Shown one piece after another: positions 8,425 to 17,504 of a DNA stretch of 64,000 bases. The stretch comes from Shewanella sp. 1CM18E (GTDB lineage: Bacteria; Pseudomonadota; Gammaproteobacteria; Enterobacterales; Shewanellaceae). The notes beneath the pieces are model-generated. The model was not told the origin of the DNA and searched no databases. It was given only the letters and a program-made list of their open reading frames with translations. Position numbers and translations under genes: made by a program. The stretch is taken from the NCBI RefSeq assembly GCF_023161665.1, contig NZ_JALNTW010000002.1:310001-374000 (forward strand), read 5' to 3'. Within the stretch, counting starts at the first letter, position 1; each line of letters opens with the position of its first letter.

Positions 8425-9102
8425 TTACTTAGCTTTTGTTTTACTTTCCTTCATTTTAGCTTTTAGCGCTTCAAGTTCGGCATTAACTGAATCTTCAGCT
8501 TCTAATGCTGCAAACTCATCGTTTAATGTCTTTTTGTTACCTAAGTCATAAGAGTCTACTTGTGACTCAAGGTTCTCTACACGGCGCTCATATTGCTCAA
8601 ACTTACTCATTGCATTATCAATTTTGCTTGAGTCTAACTGCTTTTTCACTTCTAAACGTGATGATGCAGTTTGCTTGCGCATAATAATGGTTTTCTGGCG
8701 AGCTTTAGCATCAGCTAGCTTTTCTTGTAGTAAGTTCACTTCTTCTTTAAGACGTAAGATGTGCTCTTCAACAACAACCAGTTCAGCTGCAAGTGTTTGC
8801 GCTAGGTCATTAGCTTTTTGTTTTTCAACTAGCGCTGCTTTAGCAAGATCTTCGCGGTCTTTAGAAAGTGCAAGTTCAGCTTTGCTTTCCCAATCTTGTA
8901 CTTGTTCTTGTACTTTCGCTATACGGCGAATAATCTCTTTTTTCTCAGCCAGTACTTTTGCCGAAGTTGAACGAACTTCAACAAGTGTATCTTCCATCTC
9001 TTGAATGATTAGACGAACCATTTTCTCTGGATCTTCAGCCTTATCTAGTAAAGCACTGATGTTTGAGTTAATGATGTCTGCAAAGCGTGAAAAGATTCCC
9101 AT
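8425..9102 (-). CDS. pspA: Phage-shock protein A (PspA/IM30/ESCRT-III family)
   Basis: A 225-residue, almost wholly alpha-helical coiled-coil protein starting MGIFSRFADIINSNISALLD, the membrane-binding amphipathic helix. It continues with the conserved KAEDPEKMVRLIIQEMEDTL. PspA binds and silences PspF in resting cells. On membrane stress it is released and oligomerises on the inner membrane to limit proton leak. It is the first gene of the operon, divergent from pspF across 176 bases containing a sigma-54-like promoter. The C terminus is lysine-rich (MKESKTKAK). Confidence 0.95.
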   Translation of the reverse strand: MGIFSRFADIINSNISALLDKAEDPEKMVRLIIQEMEDTLVEVRSTSAKVLAEKKEIIRRIAKVQEQVQDWESKAELALSKDREDLAKAALVEKQKANDLAQTLAAELVVVEEHILRLKEEVNLLQEKLADAKARQKTIIMRKQTASSRLEVKKQLDSSKIDNAMSKFEQYERRVENLESQVDSYDLGNKKTLNDEFAALEAEDSVNAELEALKAKMKESKTKAK

Positions 9103-9142
9103 AATAACTTCCTCTAATTAACGTTGGATTCGACAAAAGATA

Positions 9143-9160
9143 ATCCACTTTCCGTGCCAA
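9143..9160 (-). promoter_or_regulatory. Sigma-54 (-24/-12) promoter candidate of pspA
   Basis: On the minus strand TTGGCACG-N4-GTGGAT lies about 45 bases before the pspA start. The -24 element is perfect; the -12 element lacks the usual GC, as is also so in some other psp promoters. The divergent pspF encodes the matching enhancer-binding protein. Confidence 0.6.
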
Positions 9161-9278
9161 CTTTAATAAAAGCCTAATATACAACAAGTTAAACAAAATA
9201 TTAACTTTTACTTTCATTTATAAACTACGCATCATATTATTATTTTCACCAATTATTAGCGTGAAAGACTAAATTACT

Positions 9279-10367
9279 GTGAGAAAGCAATTTCAACAAG
9301 ATAACCTTATCGGTCAATCCAATGCTCTTTTAGAAGTCTTAGAGCACATTTCACAAGTTGCGCCACTGTCTAAACCGGTACTAATAATTGGTGAGCGCGG
9401 TACAGGCAAAGAGCTTATCGCCGAGCGACTTCATTATTTATCAAAGCGTTGGGATCAGAGCTTTATAAAACTCAACTGCTCATCACTAAGTGAAAATCTA
9501 CTCGAAAGCGAACTTTTTGGCCATGACGCTGGTGCATTTACGGGGGCGAGTAAAAAACATGAAGGCCGTTTTGAGCGGGCCGATGGCGGCACCTTATTTT
9601 TAGATGAGCTAGCGAATACTTCGGGACTCATTCAAGAAAAACTACTGCGCGTAATTGAATATGGCGAATTTGAACGAGTCGGTGGAAGCAAAACAGTACA
9701 AACCGATGTACGTCTTATTTGCGCTGCTAATGAAGACTTACCAACCCTTGCCGATGCAGGGGAGTTCAGAGCCGACTTACTTGATAGATTAGCCTTTGAT
9801 GTCATCACTCTGCCTCCATTAAGGCATAGAAGTGAAGACATCATGCCACTTGCGGAATATTTTGCAGTTGGTATGGCACGTCAGCTAAAGCTGGAACTGT
9901 TTGAAGGTTTCAGTAATAGCGCCACCCAACAATTAATGGAGTACCATTGGCCTGGTAATATTCGTGAGCTTAAAAACGTGGTTGAGCGCAGCGTGTACCG
10001 TAATGCTGAAAGTCACAGCGCAATCGAACAGATTATTATTGACCCTTTTGCTTCGCCATATAGACCGACAAAGCGCGTTAAAACCAAAGAACGTCAGCAA
10101 CCCGGTACAACAGAACAGACAACAATAAACACTGACCAGACGAGCGAAGTGAGTGCTAACACAGATGGGCAGTCTAGCAATAACAATCACGCTTCAGTTA
10201 GCTTCCCAATAGACTTTAAGACTCACTGCGAACAAAACGAAACACTTATTTTAAAACAAGCCTTAGAAGCTGGACAATTTAACCAAAAGAAAACAGCTGA
10301 ACTACTGGGCTTGAGCTACCATCAGTTGCGCGGGATCTTAAAGAAATACAACTTACTGGATAAATAA
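9279..10367 (+). CDS. pspF: PspF, sigma-54 enhancer-binding activator of psp
   Basis: A 362-residue AAA+ activator without an N-terminal receiver domain. Motifs in order are GERGTGKE (Walker A), [15 protein letters not shown] (sigma-54 contact loop GAFTGA), GGTLFLDEL (Walker B) and [13 protein letters not shown]-terminal Fis-type helix-turn-helix follows ([20 protein letters not shown]). The start is a GTG, aligned with the expected family N terminus ([15 protein letters not shown]). A polar, Gln/Thr/Asn-rich linker of about 50 residues (about 265-310) between the AAA+ and DNA-binding domains makes it some 35 residues longer than the enterobacterial protein. It would activate pspA transcription and be inhibited by PspA. 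Confidence 0.95.
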   Translation: MRKQFQQDNLIGQSNALLEVLEHISQVAPLSKPVLIIGERGTGKELIAERLHYLSKRWDQSFIKLNCSSLSENLLESELFGHDAGAFTGASKKHEGRFERADGGTLFLDELANTSGLIQEKLLRVIEYGEFERVGGSKTVQTDVRLICAANEDLPTLADAGEFRADLLDRLAFDVITLPPLRHRSEDIMPLAEYFAVGMARQLKLELFEGFSNSATQQLMEYHWPGNIRELKNVVERSVYRNAESHSAIEQIIIDPFASPYRPTKRVKTKERQQPGTTEQTTINTDQTSEVSANTDGQSSNNNHASVSFPIDFKTHCEQNETLILKQALEAGQFNQKKTAELLGLSYHQLRGILKKYNLLDK

Positions 10368-10431
10368 TTGCTGTTAACTGTTAGGCACTGTTAAAATAGC
10401 TATTAATATTCAGCTCAAAAATGATTTCTTA

Positions 10432-12060
10432 ATGATACAGCTGCTAAAGAGCATAAAGCTGACTGCTGCTATTGCACCGTTCAGCTTGTTACTCACTGCC
10501 TGTGGCCCTCAGCAAGTTCCTGCTGGTTTGGTCTATTGCTCTGAGGGAAACCCAGAAACTTTCAACCCGCAACTGGTCACCTCTGGCACCACAATTGATG
10601 CAACGTCGCAGCAGTTATACGACAGTCTAATTGATTATGATCCAATTTCTGGTGAACTTGTTCCCGCACTCGCTAGCTCATGGGAAACATCAGCTGATGG
10701 TTTAAGTTACCGCTTTAAACTTCGACCAGGAGTGCAGTTTCATCATACAGATTGGTTTACGCCAACTCGCACTTTCAATGCAGATGATGTCATTTTCTCG
10801 TTCAATCGCATCATAAACAGCGAAAATGCCTACCATTCAGTATCGCAAACTGGCTATCCTTTTTTTCAAAGTATTGGTTTTAATGAACAAGTCACACATA
10901 TTGAAAAAGTGGCTGATGATGAAGTGATATTTCATCTTAATCAAACTAATGCCTCGTTTTTAGCCAATTTGGCAACCGGCTTTTCAGTGATCCTATCAAA
11001 GGAATATGCTGATAACTTACTTGCCAAAGGCACGCCTGAACTATTAGATAGAAACCCTGTAGGTACAGGACCATTTAAGCTAGTCAACTACGCAAAAAAT
11101 GAATTTATTCGTTATCACCGCAATGAAAAGTTTTGGCGTACCCTGCCAGAGTTTGAACAGTTAGTGTTTAACATTACGCCACAAAGTAGTGCTCGTTTAA
11201 CCAAATTAATCACGGGTGATTGCAGCGTTTCAGCCCTGCCTAAAGCCGGTGAATTGCCGGTAATAAAGCAGCACCCCAATCTAGAACTAGATACGCAACT
11301 CGGATTCAACGTTGCATTTTGGGCGTTTAACACCCAAAAACCGCCATTTGATGACGTACGAGTACGTCAAGCATTAGCTTATGCGGTAGATAAACAAAAT
11401 ATTTTACGGGCTGTGTATCAAGAAACCGCAATCAAAGCGACCGGCATGCTGCCACCGCAATCATGGGCATACAATTACAACAAAAGTAGCTATCAATATA
11501 ACCCAGATAAATCGCGAGCTTTGCTCGCTGATGCCGGTATTAAAGAGTTAACTATCGATATTTGGGCAATGCCTGTAGCACGAATTTACAACCCTAACGC
11601 GCTTAAAACTGCTGAGTTAATCCAAGCGGATTTGGCAAATATTGGCGTCAACGTCAATATTGTCACTTATGACTGGAGCGTGTTTAACCAAAAGCTCAAC
11701 CGCAATAACTATGACTCGGTATTAATCGGCTGGAACGCCGACAATAGCGACCCTGATAATTTCTTCTCACCAATCATGAGCTGTGCATCGTTAACTTCAT
11801 CGAGCAACCGTGCCCAATGGTGTAGCCAAGAAATGGATGCCCTTTTGAATAACGCAAAAGCCACAACCATAGAGTCGGAGCGTAAAGCCTTGTACCAACA
11901 GGCTGAAGCCTTGTTTAATGAACATGTGCCTATGATGACATTTGCTCACGCCACCCAGCTTACATTTAAGAGCAAAGCGGTTAAGCAAACTCAGCTCACA
12001 CCATTTGGTGGGATCTCTTTTGAAAACGCTAAAACTGTCGCTATAAAAGGAGATTTATAA
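10432..12060 (+). CDS. sapA: SapA-like peptide ABC transporter substrate-binding lipoprotein
   Basis: A 542-residue family 5 extracellular solute-binding protein. The N terminus ends in a lipobox (LLLTAC, Cys about 24), so this form should be lipid-anchored. Family marks are YCSEGNPETFNPQ, LYDSLIDYDP, WETSADGLSYRFKLRPGVQF and NPVGTGPFKL. In enterobacteria Sap is implicated in antimicrobial-peptide resistance and also in putrescine export and potassium uptake, so the ligand here is open. First gene of sapABCDF; its TAA overlaps the sapB ATG by one base. Confidence 0.9.
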   Translation: MIQLLKSIKLTAAIAPFSLLLTACGPQQVPAGLVYCSEGNPETFNPQLVTSGTTIDATSQQLYDSLIDYDPISGELVPALASSWETSADGLSYRFKLRPGVQFHHTDWFTPTRTFNADDVIFSFNRIINSENAYHSVSQTGYPFFQSIGFNEQVTHIEKVADDEVIFHLNQTNASFLANLATGFSVILSKEYADNLLAKGTPELLDRNPVGTGPFKLVNYAKNEFIRYHRNEKFWRTLPEFEQLVFNITPQSSARLTKLITGDCSVSALPKAGELPVIKQHPNLELDTQLGFNVAFWAFNTQKPPFDDVRVRQALAYAVDKQNILRAVYQETAIKATGMLPPQSWAYNYNKSSYQYNPDKSRALLADAGIKELTIDIWAMPVARIYNPNALKTAELIQADLANIGVNVNIVTYDWSVFNQKLNRNNYDSVLIGWNADNSDPDNFFSPIMSCASLTSSSNRAQWCSQEMDALLNNAKATTIESERKALYQQAEALFNEHVPMMTFAHATQLTFKSKAVKQTQLTPFGGISFENAKTVAIKGDL

Positions 12061-13091
12061 TGGGTCGTTATCTCCTTCGCAGATTAAATTTGTTTTTGGC
12101 GACCACTTTAGCTTTGGTGACCGTGCTATTTATCACCACAGGTTATTTCCCGGTGAGCAAACCCTTCGCACTGAGTGGCATTGCAACGCCAACCGCTGAG
12201 CAGTTAACCCAAATTGAAAACAATTACCAATTAAACGGTAATCAACTACAACAATTTATCGCTTATGCACAAACCCGCTTAAGCGGTGATTTAGGCTTGT
12301 CAGTTACTTCACAGCGACCGGTTATTGAAGAGCTCACTCAAGCACTACCTGCTTCGTTCGAGTTAGCGATTGTATCGGGCATTCTCGCAGTATTACTAGG
12401 GGTGCCTTTAGGCGTATTGGCCTCGCTCAGCAAAAACAAAATTACTCAGCACAGCATCATGGCGATAACGTTAACCGGTTACTCAATTCCAGTATTTTGG
12501 CTCGGGCTAACGCTATCATTATGGTTTGGAGTTGAGCTTGGCTGGCTACCTGTATCTGGGCGTATAAATCTCTTATACGAAATAGAACCTGTAACTGGCT
12601 TTATGCTTATCGATACCCTTTTATCAGATTCTGTATACCGTATATCGGCATTTAAAGACGCGGTATTTCATATTATTTTACCAGCGATTACATTAGCAGT
12701 ATTACCCTTCACTGTCGTGGTGCGTATTACTCGCTCAGCCATGCTGAGCATTATGGAGCAGCCCTATATTAAAGCGGCAGAAGCACGTGGTTTACATACA
12801 GGTACCATTGTTTTACGCCATGCACTGCCAAACGCGCTAATCCCAGTATTAAAAAATATGGGTTTAATGTTAGGAACCTTTGCAAGTTACGCCATGATCG
12901 TTGAGGTGATATTCTCACGCCAAGGTGTAGGCAGTTGGTTAGTATCTGGTATTTATCAACGAGATTACACCGTGATTCAAGGCGGCGTATTGGGCGTAGC
13001 ACTAATCATCATCTTCTTTAGTATTTTAATTGAAGTGCTACATAACGCTTATAATCCGCTAAGTAGGAAAGAAATCTATGCCGCGAATTAG
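12060..13091 (+). CDS. sapB: SapB-like ABC transporter permease
   Basis: A 343-residue inner-membrane permease of the DppB/OppB type. It has an N-terminal helix (LFLATTLALVTVLFITTGYF), a periplasmic loop, then five further hydrophobic segments. The EAA loop that docks the ATPases is visible (AAEARGLHTGTIVLRHALPNA, read as E-A-x-G followed by RHALPNA). It overlaps sapA by one base and sapC by 14 bases, indicating translational coupling. With SapC it forms the transmembrane pore of the importer. Confidence 0.9.
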   Translation: MGRYLLRRLNLFLATTLALVTVLFITTGYFPVSKPFALSGIATPTAEQLTQIENNYQLNGNQLQQFIAYAQTRLSGDLGLSVTSQRPVIEELTQALPASFELAIVSGILAVLLGVPLGVLASLSKNKITQHSIMAITLTGYSIPVFWLGLTLSLWFGVELGWLPVSGRINLLYEIEPVTGFMLIDTLLSDSVYRISAFKDAVFHIILPAITLAVLPFTVVVRITRSAMLSIMEQPYIKAAEARGLHTGTIVLRHALPNALIPVLKNMGLMLGTFASYAMIVEVIFSRQGVGSWLVSGIYQRDYTVIQGGVLGVALIIIFFSILIEVLHNAYNPLSRKEIYAAN

Positions 13092-13968
13092 AATTTATCA
13101 AGAAGACCATATCGCCTCGCCAATGCAGAAAGTGTGGCAAGCATTTGCTGATAATCCTTTTGCATTAATGGGCCTTTGGGCTGTTTGCTGTTTATTGACC
13201 TTAGCGATTTTTGGTCCTTGGATTGCGCCTTTTTCTCCAGAGCAGCAAGATCCGTTAGCGCTGTTGTTACCTCCCTCTTGGGATGCTGCAGGCACAGTTG
13301 AACATTTTCTTGGTACCGATGATTTAGGCAGAGACATTTTTAGTCGTCTGCTTCATGGCGCTCACCTGACTTTTGGTATGGCGCTAGCCATCGTACTGGC
13401 TTCTCTATTGGTTGGTTTTGTTATTGGCTCAATTTCAGGGATGATGAAGGGACTTAAATCTTCGATTTTAAGCCACCTATTAGATGCCTTGCTTTCGATT
13501 CCATCTTTGCTTTTAGCAATCTTGGTGGTTGCTGTAATGGGACCAGGGTTGGACAATGTATTTTGGGCTGTTGGTATTGCGCTCACTCCACAGTTTGTCA
13601 GAGCCATTCACCAAGCTGTTCACGAAGAACTGCAAAAAGACTACGTGACGGCAGCAAAACTTGATGGTGCTAATTCTATTCAAGTTTTCTGGTACGTGAT
13701 TATGCCTAACGTATGGGAAACCGTGATTATTCAAACAACGCTGGCAATTTCTGCTGCAATTCTTGATATTGCAGCCCTAGGTTTTTTAAACCTAGGCGCG
13801 CAAGCACCTAGCCCTGAATGGGGTGCGATGGTGTCTCAAGGGCTAGATAATCTATTAACCGCACCATGGACAGTCACCATTCCTGGGGTCGCTATTTTAT
13901 GTAGTGTACTTGCCATTAACTTAGTTGGCGACGGCTTAAGATCGGCATTATCGCCCATCAGAAATTAA
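13078..13968 (+). CDS. sapC: SapC-like ABC transporter permease
   Basis: A 296-residue DppC/OppC-type permease with the N-terminal PFALMGLWAVCCLLTL helix and the typical LGTDDLGRDIFSRLLHG motif after the first periplasmic loop. The EAA loop (AAKLDGANSIQVFWYVIMPN) is near residues 195-214. AGGAAAG lies before the ATG, and the start overlaps the sapB coding region by 14 bases. It pairs with SapB to form the channel; sapD follows after 4 bases. Confidence 0.9.
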   Translation: MPRIRIYQEDHIASPMQKVWQAFADNPFALMGLWAVCCLLTLAIFGPWIAPFSPEQQDPLALLLPPSWDAAGTVEHFLGTDDLGRDIFSRLLHGAHLTFGMALAIVLASLLVGFVIGSISGMMKGLKSSILSHLLDALLSIPSLLLAILVVAVMGPGLDNVFWAVGIALTPQFVRAIHQAVHEELQKDYVTAAKLDGANSIQVFWYVIMPNVWETVIIQTTLAISAAILDIAALGFLNLGAQAPSPEWGAMVSQGLDNLLTAPWTVTIPGVAILCSVLAINLVGDGLRSALSPIRN

Positions 13969-13972
13969 TATT

Positions 13973-14980
13973 ATGCCATTACTCGATATTCGTAACCTTA
14001 CCATTGAGTTAGACACTCCCCATGGACGTGTTAAAGCACTTGAGCGTGTAAGTTTAATGATTAATCCAGGCGAGCTACACGCCCTTGTAGGTGAATCAGG
14101 CTCTGGCCGTACTCTGCTTGCCCGCGCCATTTTAGGTGTGCCAGGCCATAACTGGACCATCACCGCAGATCGTATGATGTGGGATGGTCAAAATCTAATG
14201 GATATGTCGCCTAAACAGCGTCGTAACCTGATGGGCAGTGAAATTGCTGTTATCTTTCAAGATCCTATGGGCAGCCTTGATCCTGCGATAACTGTGGGCA
14301 GCCAACTTATTGAAGCAATGCCACAAGACAAGCAGATCTCTTTTTGGAAGCGAAATAAAGCACGTAAAGCTATCGCACAAAAGTGGCTACACAAAGTCGG
14401 TATTAAAAATACTGAATCAGTCATGAGTAGCTACGCTTGGGAGCTCTCTGCGGGCGAATGCCAGAAAGTAATGATTGCGATGGCCATTGCCAATCAACCC
14501 CGATTGTTGATCGCCGATGAACCCACTGACTCTATGGAGCTGAGCACTCAAGCACAAATTTTTAGGCTACTGAGCAAATTGAACCAGCTGCATAGTGTAT
14601 CCATTTTGCTTATTAGTCATGAGCTTGAAACACTTTCAGGTTGGTGCGATCAGTTAACTGTGTTGTATTGCGGCCAAGTGATGGAGTCAGGGCCTACAGC
14701 AGAAGTACTTGAGCAGCCATTTCACCCTTATACTAAGGCGCTACTTGACAATATGCCGGACTTTTCTGGTGGACTTGCTCATAAATCAGTAATGCAGACT
14801 CTTCCAGGCTCATCGCCGGCATTACAACATTTGCCGATTGGTTGTCGCCTTGGGCCCCGCTGCCCGCAAGCGCAAAAGCGCTGCGTCAGCAAGCCAAGTT
14901 TATGTCATCAGAAAGACCGCTATTTTGCTTGTCATTTCCCCTATAACAGTGAGCCATGTAATGACGACCCCACTTCTTAA
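13973..14980 (+). CDS. sapD: SapD-like ABC transporter ATPase with an altered Walker A
   Basis: A 335-residue OppD-type ATPase: MPLLDIRNLTIEL start, signature LSAGECQKV, Walker B LLIADEPTDSME, H-loop LLISHELE. The C-terminal oligopeptide-transporter region has cysteines in GCRLGPRCPQAQKRC and a later CHF. The Walker A motif reads GESGSGRT: residue 46 is arginine (codon CGT at 14108-14110), where a lysine contacting ATP phosphates is nearly invariant. The signature is also non-canonical, as in other SapD proteins. SapF keeps a normal GSGKST. The pair may therefore hydrolyse ATP asymmetrically. The end overlaps sapF by 20 bases. Confidence 0.9.
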   Translation: MPLLDIRNLTIELDTPHGRVKALERVSLMINPGELHALVGESGSGRTLLARAILGVPGHNWTITADRMMWDGQNLMDMSPKQRRNLMGSEIAVIFQDPMGSLDPAITVGSQLIEAMPQDKQISFWKRNKARKAIAQKWLHKVGIKNTESVMSSYAWELSAGECQKVMIAMAIANQPRLLIADEPTDSMELSTQAQIFRLLSKLNQLHSVSILLISHELETLSGWCDQLTVLYCGQVMESGPTAEVLEQPFHPYTKALLDNMPDFSGGLAHKSVMQTLPGSSPALQHLPIGCRLGPRCPQAQKRCVSKPSLCHQKDRYFACHFPYNSEPCNDDPTS

Positions 14981-15746
14981 AGTCAATGATCTTAGCAAAA
15001 GCTACTATGCGGGATATAAACGCTTTAAACGCCAATATAATCATGCATTATCGCCAGTTTCATTTGAACTGAATCAAGGTGAAACTCTCGCAATTGTGGG
15101 TGAAGCAGGCTCTGGTAAAAGTACCATTGCCCGTATCTTGGTTGGTGCAGAGATGCGCAGTGGCGGTGAGATTTTCTTCGAAGGTGAAGCGCTTGAAAAA
15201 CAAGACTTAAAGCAACGCTGTCGTATGATCAGGATGATTTTTCAAGATCCAAACACCTCGCTGAATCCAAGGCTGACGATTGGTGAGCTTTTAGATGAGC
15301 CGTTAAAATTTAATACTCTGCTCGACAAAAATGAAAGAAAAGCATTAGTTATTGATAAGCTGAGAAAAGTCGGCTTGCTGTCTGAACATATTGAGTTTTA
15401 TCCGCATATGATTTCTGAGGGGCAAAAGCAGCGAGTTGCGGTAGCGCGCGCATTGATGCTCGACCCTAAAATCATTATTGCCGACGAAGCTCTCACTGCA
15501 CTTGATCTATCAGTACGTTCGCAGATATTAAACTTGCTTCTCGAATTACAGCAAGAGATGGGGCTGTCTTATATCTTCGTATCCCATAATATGAATATCA
15601 TTCGCCATGTTAGCGATAAAATTATGGTATTAAAAAAAGGGGTTATGGTTGAGAAAGCGACTACTGAGCAACTCTTTAACGCGCCACAGCATGAGTACAC
15701 CCAAAGATTAATTCAAGAGCAGAGCTTATTTACTCGTAAAAAGTAA
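14961..15746 (+). CDS. sapF: SapF-like ABC transporter ATPase
   Basis: A 261-residue OppF-type ATPase. It has canonical Walker A GEAGSGKST (about residues 68-76 after the FKRQYN region), signature SEGQKQRVA, Walker B IIIADEALTALD and H-loop IFVSHNMN. ATG 14961 is preferred because MTTPLLKVNDLSKSYYAG is the natural domain start; a longer frame opening at 14838 only overlaps the end of sapD. It overlaps sapD by 20 bases and closes the sap operon. No clear terminator was seen directly after it. Confidence 0.9.
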   Translation: MTTPLLKVNDLSKSYYAGYKRFKRQYNHALSPVSFELNQGETLAIVGEAGSGKSTIARILVGAEMRSGGEIFFEGEALEKQDLKQRCRMIRMIFQDPNTSLNPRLTIGELLDEPLKFNTLLDKNERKALVIDKLRKVGLLSEHIEFYPHMISEGQKQRVAVARALMLDPKIIIADEALTALDLSVRSQILNLLLELQQEMGLSYIFVSHNMNIIRHVSDKIMVLKKGVMVEKATTEQLFNAPQHEYTQRLIQEQSLFTRKK

Positions 15747-15924
15747 GCTTGTTCATGTGAATAAAGCCTACACAATTATGCAACTGTGCAGTTGAAAAGC
15801 GAATTCAACAAATGAGCTAAACTGCTCCAACCACTGCTAAAAAGGCCCATTTTCAACAAAAATAAGTGCCATTTTATATTGGTTTAATTATCCTAGAGAC
15901 AATTTTTTAAGAGAATCAAAAAAT

Positions 15925-17127
15925 ATGATCATCAAACCTAGAATCCGTGGCTTCATTTGTACTACGACCCACCCTGTTGGCTGTGAAGCTAACGTACTTG
16001 AGCAAATTAATTTTACCAAAGCAAAAGGTAAAATGACCAACGGCCCTAAAAAGGTTTTAGTTGTTGGTTCATCAAGTGGTTACGGTCTATCTTCGCGCAT
16101 TACTGCTGCCTTTGGTAGCGACGCAGCCACGTTAGGTGTGTTTTTTGAAAAGCCAAGCTCTGAGACCAAACCAGGAACTGCCGGCTGGTATAATTCAGCG
16201 GCATTCGACAAGTTTGCTAAGGCTGAAGGCCTGTATTCTAAAAGCATCAACTGTGACGCATTTAGCCATGAAGCGAAGCAAAAAGCGATTGAGATTATCA
16301 AGCAAGATCTAGGTCAAGTTGATATGGTGGTTTACTCACTCGCATCACCAGTCCGTAAAATGCCAGATAGCGGTGAGCTTATTCGTTCATCACTTAAGCC
16401 TATTGGTGAAACCTACACAGCAACTGCAGTTGATACCAATAAAGACCTAATCATCGAAGCAAGTGTAGAGCCGGCAACTGAGCAAGAAATTGCTGACACA
16501 GTAACAGTAATGGGTGGTGAAGACTGGGAACTATGGATGCAGGCACTTTCAGAAGCAGGTGTTCTTAGCGATAACTGCAAAACCGTTGCTTACAGCTATA
16601 TTGGTACCGAGCTTACTTGGCCAATCTACTGGCACGGCGCTCTAGGTAAAGCCAAAATGGATCTTGACCGTGCAGCTCACGCACTAGATGCAAAGCTTTC
16701 TGCAACCGGCGGTAGCGCTAATGTTGCAGTGCTTAAGAGCGTTGTTACTCAAGCAAGCTCAGCAATTCCTGTTATGCCGCTATACATTGCTATGGTATTC
16801 AAGAAAATGCGTGCAGAAGGCCTACATGAAGGCTGTATCGAGCAAATAAGCCGCATGTTTAACGAGCGTTTATATAAAGCTGATGGCTCAGCTGCAGATG
16901 TTGACGACTCAAATCGTTTACGTCTTGATGACTGGGAACTTCGTGAAGAGATCCAGCAGCATTGTCGTGATATGTGGCCACAAGTAACCACTGAAAATCT
17001 ATCTGAACTAACTGATTACCGTGAATATAAGGAAGAATTCCTTAAACTGTTCGGTTTTGGTGTAGAAGGTATTGATTACGAAGCAGACGTTAATCCACAC
17101 GTTGAGTTTGATGTCGTTTCTATCTAA
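15925..17127 (+). CDS. fabV: FabV, NADH-dependent trans-2-enoyl-ACP reductase
   Basis: A 400-residue enzyme that performs the last reduction of each fatty-acid elongation cycle in place of FabI, and is generally triclosan-tolerant. It starts [20 protein letters not shown], typical of the family. A nucleotide-binding stretch [18 protein letters not shown] lies near residues 38-55, with an acidic FFEKPS end in the place of the NADH-specific strand. The catalytic Tyr235-x8-Lys244 pair is present ([10 protein letters not shown]), which is the FabV spacing and differs from FabI. Single gene with its own terminator. Confidence 0.95.
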   Translation: MIIKPRIRGFICTTTHPVGCEANVLEQINFTKAKGKMTNGPKKVLVVGSSSGYGLSSRITAAFGSDAATLGVFFEKPSSETKPGTAGWYNSAAFDKFAKAEGLYSKSINCDAFSHEAKQKAIEIIKQDLGQVDMVVYSLASPVRKMPDSGELIRSSLKPIGETYTATAVDTNKDLIIEASVEPATEQEIADTVTVMGGEDWELWMQALSEAGVLSDNCKTVAYSYIGTELTWPIYWHGALGKAKMDLDRAAHALDAKLSATGGSANVAVLKSVVTQASSAIPVMPLYIAMVFKKMRAEGLHEGCIEQISRMFNERLYKADGSAADVDDSNRLRLDDWELREEIQQHCRDMWPQVTTENLSELTDYREYKEEFLKLFGFGVEGIDYEADVNPHVEFDVVSI

Positions 17128-17160
17128 AGATAAGCTCTAACCATAAGAGCTAACTATAAA

Positions 17161-17190
17161 ACGCCGTAATCATTGATTGCGGCGTTTTTT
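17161..17190 (+). terminator. Terminator of fabV
   Basis: ACGCCG(TAATCA)/(TTGATTG)CGGCGT stem followed by a six-T run, 34 bases after the fabV stop. Confidence 0.88.
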
Positions 17191-17450
17191 ATTGCCGATA
17201 AAAAACGCCTATAGCCCTATCCTCAATCAATACTTTTAAAAACTGCGCTATCGCTGGCAGATAAGATCCTACAGTATGAACATCACGCTTTTAATTAGCT
17301 AGAAGCTCCACATATGCTTTGTCCTTTCATTATTGCCTTATCGAGCTGTCCAACGCAGAGGTTGGCAGCTAAAAACGCTCAGGAATGCCGACTCACTATT
17401 TATACTGATTGGTATTACTACGCAAGCAGCTAAATTTTAAGCATAAAAAA

Positions 17451-17470
17451 ACCGGCTATATTTAGCCGGT
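17451..17470 (-). terminator. Terminator of ppiD
   Basis: ACCGGCTA/TAGCCGGT hairpin, followed on the minus strand by seven T residues. It lies 34 bases beyond the ppiD stop. The 17191-17450 stretch between the two terminators shows nothing recognisable. Confidence 0.88.
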
Positions 17471-17504
17471 TTTTACTACCTCGTTAGAGGCTATATGCAA
17501 GTTT

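Noticed and set aside
8624..9004. A 126-codon open frame opposite pspA, and many similar frames opposite or inside real genes
   Set aside because: They lack ribosome sites and family patterns, and their composition is that of the complementary strand of well-supported genes.
14838..14960. N-terminal extension of SapF by 41 residues
   Set aside because: It only reads the alternative frame of the sapD end; the conserved domain starts at 14961.
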